Positions 50,701 to 57,551 of a stretch of DNA of 64,000 nucleotides are shown in pieces. The notes beneath the pieces were generated by a model that had not been told where the DNA came from, ran no database searches, and worked only from the letters and a program-made list of their open reading frames with translations. The DNA is from Paenibacillus_AM sp052180255 (lineage in GTDB: Bacteria > Bacillota > Bacilli > Paenibacillales > NBRC-103111), in assembly GCF_052180255.1 (NCBI RefSeq), contig NZ_CP197466.1:3720001-3784000 (forward strand). The letters are read 5' to 3'. Within the stretch, counting starts at the first letter, position 1. Each line of letters begins with the position of its first letter. The position numbers and the translations under genes are program-made.

Positions 50701-52879
50701 CCAATGCCTGATTCAAGTGGTTTACGACATGAAAAAGATTTGTGTTGTTTTCACCAGATTTCAATTGTTGAGTCAAATAAGAACCAATTGTCATGTGTAT
50801 GTCAGGACGATCTGCCTCCGGAATAAGCCTATAAGCGGCTTGCTCGATTCGATCATGTAAAAATTTATACTTTGTGCTATTCTCCTTGCTGATAGACTGT
50901 ATCAATCTTTCCTCGATAGCAACCGCTATCATTTCCGATAACTCTAGTACGGAAAGCCCTGTGATCGATACAAGCGCTTCTAGATCAAATTGGCTCCCCA
51001 AAAATGCAGCATAGCCAAGAACACGCCTCATTTCACTTGGGAAATAGTTGATTTTATCCGCAATATAACCCGTCGCATTATCCGAGAGATTCATTTCTGC
51101 TATACCCTCTATATCCCATTGCCAGATTCTGCTCGTTTGTTCAAATGTCACTTGCTTATGATCAATCAAATCCTGAAGAAGCTGCTTAAGGAAAAACGGA
51201 TTACCTCCCGTCTTATCAAGCAGTATTTTGGCAATTTCATCATTTCCACTGAGATTGTTACGCATTGCATCGCTTAATAACTGCTTCAGGTCTGTGATTT
51301 CAAGGCTCTTCAGTTGAATGCTATTTATCGGTAAATTACGCTTTATCAAGTGGCTCTCAAATTGATGAAGTGGATGATCAGGTGCAATTTCACCGTCCCG
51401 ATAGGCTAGTATGAGGAGCAGATTCTTCGTACCTTTATCATCTAGAAGATAAGTCAGATATTGAAGAGATGCCTCATCTGCCCATTGGAGATCATCAAAA
51501 AACAACACGAATGGACGGTCTCGATGCAAAAATAACTGGATAAATCGATTTAGAAGTAGATGTAGTCGATGCTTGGCCTCAAAAGGTGGCAATGACTGTA
51601 CCTCCACTTGAGGCCCAATCAGCAATTCCAGCTTAGGAACAAGTTCAATTAGCAATTGTCCATATCCATCTAATGCTTCTAATACACGAAGCTTCCAGAC
51701 TTCCATCTGCAGCTTACTTTCCATCAAGATCTGACTCATTAATTGTTCAATCACTTGTATCCATACATCATAAGGAAATTTCGCATGCTGAATTGCACAT
51801 TTTCCTGTAGCATAGAGTCCATCTTGTGGGATTGCTTGCTGAAGTGTGTATTGAATAAAAGTCGTCTTTCCCATTCCTCCATGACCAATTACTCGTACGG
51901 TCTCAGCCATGCCATTCGATACCCGCTCTAGTGCATCTAGTAACTTTTGCTGTTCTAACCTTCTTCCGTAAAAATGTGTGGGGATAATCAAATGTTCTGG
52001 ACTATCACTGCTTGCCACAGTAATCGATTCAATCCTACCTGAAGTCTGAATTTGAGCTAAACATGCCTCTAAATCTGATTTGATGCCAAATGCACTGGCG
52101 TATCGATCTTCAGGTATTTTTTCTAAGCATTTATCAATAATATTCGAGATTGCTAGTGGGATAGAAGACAATCTATGATGAAGAGGTTCTGGCTTACTGG
52201 CTAAATGGTGATAGACAATATCCAGAACATCCTGTACTTCAAATGGTAAACTTCCAGCGAACAACTCATATAAAATAACACCCAGCGAGTAAAAATCTGA
52301 ACGATAATCAGGTGTTAATCCTGTTCGTCCTGTCTGTTCCGGTGAAATGTATGGCAAAGTATAATCAGATTGGTTACTTGCTTGGTGTCTAGGATACTTA
52401 AACGTGTCTGATGAACACATCCGAATATCGACAAACTTCACTTCTGATGTGTCTAGATTAACGATTAATTGAAAAGGGGTAATTTCATTGAGCCTAATAT
52501 CCGCACGATGAATATGCATGAGACTGTCAGCTGCGGCTGCAGCAATTTTAAGTTTGGATTGTAACCCTAATGCACTATTGTTTGTATGCGTGCGTACTAC
52601 TTGATCGAGGGTACTCCCTCCGATATCTTGCATGAAGATGACGGGCCTACTCCCAACGATTTCAAAACCGTATACTTCTAACGTTCCTCTACCATCCAAC
52701 TTGGTAAGCATGTCATACTCATATCGAAATGCTTCAATGATAGCTCCCCCTGGATATTCATCACAAGTTGTCTTCGCAATCACGCTTAATCGATCTTCCA
52801 AGCGCAGCAATCGATAGTACGCGATCTCTCCGTTCTTACTGATTACATCTATCGTTTGATAACTTGTTATCTCGATCAT
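47789..52879 (-). CDS. Giant hybrid: pseudokinase, AAA ATPase, GAF, histidine kinase
   Basis: 1696 residues, one of the trifunctional Ser/Thr-kinase-like/ATPase/sensor kinases. A protein-kinase-like domain (about 20-260) keeps the ATP Lys36 region and SPEQTGR but lacks HRD (LNEITPFQ instead of HKDxxPxN) and DFG (DIR), so it is probably catalytically dead. AAA: Walker A GHGGMGKT (about 335-342), Walker B LFFDDLQWAD. A long helical region follows (about 600-1270), then GAF (about 1290-1440), HisKA_3 with His about 1505 (EIHDIVGH) and a C-terminal HATPase (GLTNGIRHGG, MGFGLKVM). It signals to the regulator at 47127. Confidence 0.9.
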   Translation of the reverse strand: MIEITSYQTIDVISKNGEIAYYRLLRLEDRLSVIAKTTCDEYPGGAIIEAFRYEYDMLTKLDGRGTLEVYGFEIVGSRPVIFMQDIGGSTLDQVVRTHTNNSALGLQSKLKIAAAAADSLMHIHRADIRLNEITPFQLIVNLDTSEVKFVDIRMCSSDTFKYPRHQASNQSDYTLPYISPEQTGRTGLTPDYRSDFYSLGVILYELFAGSLPFEVQDVLDIVYHHLASKPEPLHHRLSSIPLAISNIIDKCLEKIPEDRYASAFGIKSDLEACLAQIQTSGRIESITVASSDSPEHLIIPTHFYGRRLEQQKLLDALERVSNGMAETVRVIGHGGMGKTTFIQYTLQQAIPQDGLYATGKCAIQHAKFPYDVWIQVIEQLMSQILMESKLQMEVWKLRVLEALDGYGQLLIELVPKLELLIGPQVEVQSLPPFEAKHRLHLLLNRFIQLFLHRDRPFVLFFDDLQWADEASLQYLTYLLDDKGTKNLLLILAYRDGEIAPDHPLHQFESHLIKRNLPINSIQLKSLEITDLKQLLSDAMRNNLSGNDEIAKILLDKTGGNPFFLKQLLQDLIDHKQVTFEQTSRIWQWDIEGIAEMNLSDNATGYIADKINYFPSEMRRVLGYAAFLGSQFDLEALVSITGLSVLELSEMIAVAIEERLIQSISKENSTKYKFLHDRIEQAAYRLIPEADRPDIHMTIGSYLTQQLKSGENNTNLFHVVNHLNQALARIHLPAQKMELAELNLQAALKAKQSTAYETSLRYLRGATDLLDEASWGEAYTVTFQIYRERAEAEYLCAHFAEANELFQLLMSKASSNLDKAIVCNMMIQFESSQDNYHEVIALGRQTLELLDIRHQFEPSTFELTLAWLKLRRKIKKHPIESFYQMQPMKDEARKVAMSALVHVGNACYFINQKGWVASSITMIEMTLEYGMTPEASIGFIGYAMFLYFRFHHYEETYKWGMLACQISKPYPHLYVKTLSSFALCCDCWRHDRLHMLQNFSEHAGKVGLESGDLWHGNQSVLINSGILLQFGHSLEDIYDRLIAHSGELLRHNNSLHWKQAVILAALIARLTGYRAPNDPFAATDVHSAEFATSVHGDQFQIIEELVCVLEYLPGYIFGQYTEAHEALKRSGVILNARTDPFENVVQIMYESLVMAQLYAEASAEDQHTYWITLKKNLKMMKKHAMRCPEHYLHKYFLLQAEMARLAGKNPHAEQLYEKSIEAARKYVHIHDLAMAAECFGRYGLGQGKEHLAKIYMTEAYEAYLEWGAKAKAADMEQKYGHLLHIRRESALERVDSLSLIMSTQALSGEVEMNRLLQTLMRIMLHNAGAEYGALIFNHNEKWMVEAHGTVEELHIESVHLKEDSDLVPAAIIGYAARTREEVVLHDAARVGMFARNSFVREKGLKSVLCLPIMHKNQLIGLLYMENKLATRVFTPQRLEVLKLLASQCAISIENAKLYTGIQHLNNSLEDQVKERTRSLELSMRETSAALAEVSVYEERNRIAQEIHDIVGHTLTSTILQIEAGRRLMQRDMEAASIRLKEAQDLVRHSLNEIRGSVHMLKEDKFAALTPMLQQLIRDTERNTGAAIHAHIQDVSGLSNVCKKTIYHALQEGLTNGIRHGGSKQFRFTLETVGSDLQIRLKDRGKGASAIVMGFGLKVMKERVEQIGGSLSIECWPDQGCHLKIDLPYPMRLLGDNL

Positions 52880-52892
52880 TCAACAGAACTCC

Positions 52893-52979
52893 TTATTCGT
52901 CCTTAGATATAATTATTATAACATTCCGAACAATTAGATTGAAAAAGAAACCAGACGTCCGAAGAGTTGTCTGGTTTCT
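52893..52979 (-). promoter_or_regulatory. Leader region of the giant kinase: promoter-like element and hairpin
   Basis: Hairpin AGAAACCAGAC / GTCTGGTTTCT (52946-52979) followed by U-rich sequence on the minus strand, either the end of the ABC operon transcript or an attenuator. Closer to the gene, TATAAT with TTTCAA 18 bases upstream is a plausible promoter. Confidence 0.45.
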
Positions 52980-53120
52980 GAATGGGTACTCTTTTATTGA
53001 GGAGCTGGAAGATCAGCTAGCTTTCATATGATCAACTTTAATCCTAAGGGATTGTTTGCTGTCAAAATAGTGAGCATTGTCATCACTTTTGTCATATGAC
53101 AAGTCAAAAAACGACAAAAA

Positions 53121-53141
53121 ACACAACCTTTGTGGTTGTGT
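53121..53141 (-). terminator. Terminator of the ABC-2 exporter operon
   Basis: Stem ACACAACC / GGTTGTGT followed by T run on the minus strand, 18 bases past the stop. Confidence 0.85.
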
Positions 53142-53158
53142 CTTCGTATCATCACTTT

Positions 53159-53872
53159 CTATTCATCTACCATACGCTTCTTGAACACGTATGCAGCTAA
53201 CAAGTGAATAACGATTGCCCATAGTAAAATGACACCAAGTTTAGAACCTACTTCTAGGAAGCCTGCTCCATCTTGAACTTGATTAGCCAATTCAATCAGC
53301 TGCAAATTCGGCATGAGTTTTACAAATGCTAGAGATGGATTGTAATCAATTATTGGCATTAAGAATGTACCGAAACTGAATATCCCTATAACTGGTAAAA
53401 TCGCTACGGATGCTTCCATGACCGATTTGGTTAACAATCCAATCAATGAGCCTACCCCGATATAGAAAATCGAAGACAAGAACAACGCAATACCAACGAG
53501 CAAGACATTATTCGGTTGATAACCCGTTAAGAAGATCGAAATCACAACAACTAGTGCAGCCGCAATGAAGCTTAACAAGCTTTTACCGCAAAAGATTTCA
53601 AACGTTGTAGCCGGTGATAGCATAAGCCCTCGAAGGGTGTTCTTTTCTTTTTCTTCCGCAATGAGTGCCGATTGAAAGTAAGTTCCAATAAGGATAAAGC
53701 CTAGATTAATGACCATGTAATGCTCGGCTATTGTCTCCACACCCATGCGACCATATAAAGCGGCCAATATTAATGGAAAGAACAGTGTTGAACTGACAAA
53801 CATGTTTCTGGATATATCTTTATAGTCTTTCTTTAAGATCGCGTTAACGCGTTTCATTGAGAATGTCATCAT
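53159..53872 (-). CDS. ABC-2 type transporter permease
   Basis: 237 residues with six membrane segments. The sequence KKDYKDISRNMFVSSTLFFPL and LIAEEKEKNTLRGLMLSPAT are hallmarks of ABC-2 (drug or lantibiotic immunity type) permeases. It overlaps the ATPase gene by 4 bases. Exported substrate unknown. Confidence 0.92.
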   Translation of the reverse strand: MMTFSMKRVNAILKKDYKDISRNMFVSSTLFFPLILAALYGRMGVETIAEHYMVINLGFILIGTYFQSALIAEEKEKNTLRGLMLSPATTFEIFCGKSLLSFIAAALVVVISIFLTGYQPNNVLLVGIALFLSSIFYIGVGSLIGLLTKSVMEASVAILPVIGIFSFGTFLMPIIDYNPSLAFVKLMPNLQLIELANQVQDGAGFLEVGSKLGVILLWAIVIHLLAAYVFKKRMVDE

Positions 53873-54717
53873 GATAATTTCCTCCCTGTTACCTCTACAA
53901 ATATGTCACCTAGCGTTGGATGATTCGATTCCACAGATACAACTTGATCCGAACTCATATATTGGAACAATTGCTCAGCCCCGGCAGGTCCTTTGGGTAT
54001 AACCACTTCCGTACCATCAACTAATTCGACCGTAATCGTCGCATCAGCGCGTTCTTGACGCAGCTTTTTCGGAGAATCTAGCAATTGAATCTCTCCATTA
54101 TTCAGGAATGCCACCCGATCACACAGCGTCTCTGCTTCATTCATATCATGTGTCGTTAAGAAGATCGTCGTACCCTTCTCTCTTAACTGTAGTAATCCTT
54201 CATAGATATGTTTTGTGTTCACAGGATCAAGTGCCGATGTCGGCTCATCCAGGAATAATAACTCGGGTTCATGCAAGAAAGCACGTGCCAAGATGATTCT
54301 TTGCAGCATCCCTTTCGATAATTTCGAGATGATCTTCTTGCTCTCTTTTGTTAAATTGACCATCTGTAGAACTTCATTAATTCTTGTTTCCGGTACATCA
54401 TATAAATCACAATACATCTTCAAATTATCGTAAACCGATAAACGTCCATATAGCGAAGTGTTATCTGTAATGATTCCGATTTTTTTACGATACTTCGGAT
54501 CTTGCAACTTTTCAGTCGGTACTCCGAATACGTATGCCGTTCCTGATGTCGGTTTTAATTGCGCCGTTAATATTTTAATCGTAGTTGTTTTACCTGATCC
54601 GCTCGGTCCAAGGAATCCGAATATCTCACCCTTCTTAACTTGAAAGGATACATTTTTTAATGCTTTAGATGTTGAAAATGATTTTTCTAAGCCGTTCACT
54701 TCGATGATGTTTTCCAT
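53869..54717 (-). CDS. ABC transporter ATP-binding protein (ABC-2 type)
   Basis: 282 residues from the ATG at 54717 with GGAGG upstream; an ATG at 54738 lacks a site. Walker A GPSGSGKTT (about 39-47), signature LSKGMLQR, Walker B LLFLDEPTSALD, H-loop LTTHD. The C-terminal extension (about 215-282) is typical of drug exporters. Paired with the permease at 53159-53872; its promoter carries LytTR-type repeats. Confidence 0.94.
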   Translation of the reverse strand: MENIIEVNGLEKSFSTSKALKNVSFQVKKGEIFGFLGPSGSGKTTTIKILTAQLKPTSGTAYVFGVPTEKLQDPKYRKKIGIITDNTSLYGRLSVYDNLKMYCDLYDVPETRINEVLQMVNLTKESKKIISKLSKGMLQRIILARAFLHEPELLFLDEPTSALDPVNTKHIYEGLLQLREKGTTIFLTTHDMNEAETLCDRVAFLNNGEIQLLDSPKKLRQERADATITVELVDGTEVVIPKGPAGAEQLFQYMSSDQVVSVESNHPTLGDIFVEVTGRKLS

Positions 54718-54783
54718 CGTGCTCTTCGCCTCCGCCATGTTTTTTGCTATACCCTAATCCTAGACCAGATCAGGAAAGTCCGC

Positions 54784-54848
54784 ATTATAATCCCGGTGAA
54801 AGGAGCATAAACAAGGGGGTTTGGAGCATTTCGAGGGGTGAATGGAGC
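54784..54848 (-). promoter_or_regulatory. Exporter promoter with three 21-base direct repeats
   Basis: On the minus strand GCTCC begins at 54848, 54827 and 54806, exactly 21 bases apart; the first two units also share CACCCC/ACCCCC. The TATAAT (54784-54789) follows the third unit; no consensus -35 is present. LytTR activators typically bind direct repeats of this spacing, and the adjacent upstream gene encodes one. Confidence 0.75.
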
Positions 54849-55931
54849 TTATTTCATACCCATCATTTCCTTTAATTCCGCCATTTTCGTCTTAGATAGA
54901 GGAACCGTAGACCTCGATCGGTCATCAAGAACTAGACTGTAACTATTGCGTGTAAAGGTCACTACTTCTCTTACCTTTTGCAGATTCACAATGTACGAAC
55001 GATGGCAGCGGAAAAATCCGTAGGTCTGTAATCTCTCCTCCAACTCATTAATTTTGAAAGTCGTCGGATACGATTCTCCATTGACACAAAGATTGGTTTG
55101 TCCGTCGTTACTTTCTATATAATCGATCTCAGGTGGATTAAATAAAATGATCTTGTCATTCATCTTGGTTGGTATCTTTTCGAATCGAACGAACGGAATG
55201 ACTTGTTCTGCATCTGAATCTTCCTCTTCCCCGAGTTCAACATCTCTAGAATTTGGCTCAGGCTGTAGTGGTGGAGCATCTTCTTCCGGCTCTTGCACCT
55301 CGAATGCCTTTAGTCCTTTTTCATCTAATCGGTATACTTGGCTTGTCACGCTAATAGCTGACTCCATATTGCCAGTCAACACTAACAACGCTTTCCCGCT
55401 CATAGCTAAAGTTTGAAGCAATTTTTGTAAAACAAACTTTGTTTCGTTGTCGACATTCTGATCGGGTTCCTCCAATACGAAAAGCATCGGATTTTGGAAC
55501 AGCAACCGTGCATACTGCACTCTTCTTTTCTCTGAAGGGTTTAGCTTTGCTACGCGTACTTTCACTTTATGCTCTAACTTAACCGTGCGGAGCACCTCTT
55601 CTATTTTCAAATCAGAATCATACAGCCCTTTATAGTAATTAAAATTCTCTTTAACGGTAAGCCTTTCATAAAGCCCTTCTTCTAATCGTAAAAAACCAAT
55701 CTGCGATGCATAATCCTTCCGATTACCGGCAAGTACGACATCGTTCACCCGAATCTCCCCACTGGAGATGGGTAAACTTCCAAGCAGCATCGAAATCAGC
55801 GTATGACGCACATTCATACTCGAATAAAGCGCAACTACATCATGCCGCGCTACCTTTATATTAAAAGCTGGAAAAACCAGCACATTCTCCGTATATCGTT
55901 CTAAGTCTTTCATTTCTAACACCGTTGTCAT
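54849..55931 (-). CDS. ABC pseudo-ATPase fused to a LytTR DNA-binding domain
   Basis: 360 residues. Residues 1-215 follow the ABC ATPase fold, but the Walker A is lost (YSSMNVRHTLISMLLG where GPNGAGKTTLLNMILG is expected) and the signature is LNPSEKRRVQYARLL; a Walker-B-like VLEEPD remains. An acidic linker (about 225-250) follows. Residues about 258-355 are LytTR (EIDYIESNDGQTNL, RCHRSYIVNLQKV, VPLSKTKMAELK). It lies just upstream of an ABC-2 exporter and is probably its activator. Confidence 0.85.
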   Translation of the reverse strand: MTTVLEMKDLERYTENVLVFPAFNIKVARHDVVALYSSMNVRHTLISMLLGSLPISSGEIRVNDVVLAGNRKDYASQIGFLRLEEGLYERLTVKENFNYYKGLYDSDLKIEEVLRTVKLEHKVKVRVAKLNPSEKRRVQYARLLFQNPMLFVLEEPDQNVDNETKFVLQKLLQTLAMSGKALLVLTGNMESAISVTSQVYRLDEKGLKAFEVQEPEEDAPPLQPEPNSRDVELGEEEDSDAEQVIPFVRFEKIPTKMNDKIILFNPPEIDYIESNDGQTNLCVNGESYPTTFKINELEERLQTYGFFRCHRSYIVNLQKVREVVTFTRNSYSLVLDDRSRSTVPLSKTKMAELKEMMGMK

Positions 55932-56088
55932 GTCATCACCTAGTATGTCAGTATTTTCAATGTTCTTTGTTTATTGAATCTGACTATTATACAATAATTC
56001 ACTATTAGTGTTATTTCTTATTTGTGAATAAGGATTGAAAATCATTGTATAATCATAAATATAAAAAATGGAGGGTGTACACAATCCC

Positions 56089-56973
56089 ATGGATCTCGAA
56101 ACGCTATATCGGACTTATAAACAACTATTACTCTCTGTCGCTTACAAGCTGCTCGGTTCTTATACAGAAGCAGAAGATGCCTTACAGGACATCTTCGTCT
56201 CCTTACGTGATGTTGAGCTTGAATCTATTACCCACCCGAAAGCTTATTTAGTCAAAATGATCACAAACCATTCCTTAAACCGAATAAAATCCGCCCAGCG
56301 CAAAAGGGAACTCTACACCGGACCCTGGCTTCCCGAGCCAGTCATATCTCTTGGAGATGAAGAGCCTTCTGCGTATCTGATTCGTCAGGAAATCTTCGGT
56401 TATGCGCTGCTGGTACTCATGCAGAAGCTTACACCCTTGGAACGAGCTGTCTTTGTATTAAGGGAATCGCTTGGATTTGAATATCCTGAAATTGCTGAAA
56501 TGCTCCACAAAACCGAAGCTGCTTGCCGGAAAATATACAGTCGTGCCAAAGCCAAACTCGGTTCCGATCTTCCCCATGAAACAGCTTATGAAAATGCCGA
56601 TCCATTCGTTCAGGCTTTTGCCAAAGCAGTGGAATCCGGTCGATTCGAGCCTTTCATTCAGTTATTAACAGAAGATGCGGTTCTGCTTAGTGATGGTGGA
56701 GGTAAAGTGCGTGCAGCAATATTCCCGATTTTGGGCAGAGAGCGCGTAAGTGCCTTCTTAGAAGGTGTCAGTACGAAGGGTAGTTTACAAGGGGATATCC
56801 GTCTAGTGTGGATCGGTGGTCAAAGAGGCATTTTGATAACACGCCCTGACATGCCGCCAAAAGCCATTTGCTTTGGATACGCCCCTGACAATCAGAGGAT
56901 TAATGCCGTTTATTTCATCGTTAATCCTGAAAAGTTAACACATGTCACAAATATAACCTCTGTGTTGTCTTAG
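56089..56973 (+). CDS. ECF41-type sigma factor (SigJ-like)
   Basis: 294 residues from the ATG at 56089; GGAGGG is about 13 bases away, long but better than the ATG at 56068 which precedes it. Sigma2 (YRTYKQLLLSVAYKLLGS, AEDALQDIFVSLRD) and sigma4 (LTPLERAVFVLRESLGFEYPEIAEML) are followed by a SnoaL-like C-terminal domain with the DGGGK motif and NPEKL near the end, as in ECF41 sigma factors. That domain replaces an anti-sigma factor in controlling activity. The next gene is an AhpD-like protein, the usual ECF41 partner. Confidence 0.9.
   Translation: MDLETLYRTYKQLLLSVAYKLLGSYTEAEDALQDIFVSLRDVELESITHPKAYLVKMITNHSLNRIKSAQRKRELYTGPWLPEPVISLGDEEPSAYLIRQEIFGYALLVLMQKLTPLERAVFVLRESLGFEYPEIAEMLHKTEAACRKIYSRAKAKLGSDLPHETAYENADPFVQAFAKAVESGRFEPFIQLLTEDAVLLSDGGGKVRAAIFPILGRERVSAFLEGVSTKGSLQGDIRLVWIGGQRGILITRPDMPPKAICFGYAPDNQRINAVYFIVNPEKLTHVTNITSVLS
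56943..56969 (+). promoter_or_regulatory. Candidate ECF41 promoter for the AhpD-like gene
   Basis: TGTCACA (56943-56949), 16-base spacer, TGTC (56966-56969), against the known ECF41 pattern TGTCACA then CGTC. It lies at the 3' end of the sigma gene, about 45 bases before the AhpD-like start. Confidence 0.65.
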
Positions 56974-57013
56974 ATAACGAAAAATAAATCATTCCTAACT
57001 GGAGGTATACAAG

Positions 57014-57460
57014 ATGCAAATCAGATTCAATCACCAACAAACAAGTCCGGAAGCTTACAAAACCATGATCAAGATGGAAAGCTTCATTAAATCTACTGGG
57101 CTCGATCCCGTCCTTTATGAATTTATTAAGATCCGTGCATCGCAAATTAACGGCTGCGCATTCTGCCTAGACATGCATATGGCCGATCTGAGAAAGATGG
57201 GGGAAACCGAACAACGCGTTCATCTGATCAGCGTGTGGAGAGAAGTTCCTTTCTACTCGGAAAAAGAAAGAGTTGTCCTCGAACTAACGGAAGCTGTAAC
57301 CCAAATAGCGAATAATGGCGTTCCGCAAAGTCTGTACGAGAAAGTGAAGGAACATTTTACAGATGAAGAATATATGACCCTAATTATGGCGATCAACACA
57401 ATCAACTGCTGGAATCGTATCGCGATTTCGACAGGTATGTTTCCTGGTTGCTTTAATTAA
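57014..57460 (+). CDS. AhpD-like carboxymuconolactone decarboxylase-family protein
   Basis: 148 residues, GGAGGT upstream of the ATG. The conserved EFIKIRASQINGCAFCLDMH contains the Cys-x-x-Cys and His of the AhpD-like redox site. Such proteins are the commonest targets and neighbours of ECF41 sigma factors and are thought to act as peroxidases or in thiol/redox metabolism. Confidence 0.92.
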   Translation: MQIRFNHQQTSPEAYKTMIKMESFIKSTGLDPVLYEFIKIRASQINGCAFCLDMHMADLRKMGETEQRVHLISVWREVPFYSEKERVVLELTEAVTQIANNGVPQSLYEKVKEHFTDEEYMTLIMAINTINCWNRIAISTGMFPGCFN

Positions 57461-57488
57461 GCTCCAAATTTATAACGTGCAGGCAAAA

Positions 57489-57523
57489 AAGCAAGGTGAT
57501 CCTAAAAAAGGATAACCTTGCTT
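57489..57523. terminator. Bidirectional terminator
   Basis: Stem AAGCAAGGTGATCC / GGATAACCTTGCTT with one mismatch, between convergent genes. Confidence 0.9.
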
Positions 57524-57551
57524 ACTTCGTTTCAACTACAATTCTATTCAT

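Noticed and set aside
53010..53100. 23-residue minus-strand ORF (MTKVMTMLTI...) upstream of the giant kinase
   Set aside because: No ribosome site precedes the ATG and no terminator fits it; length is within chance.
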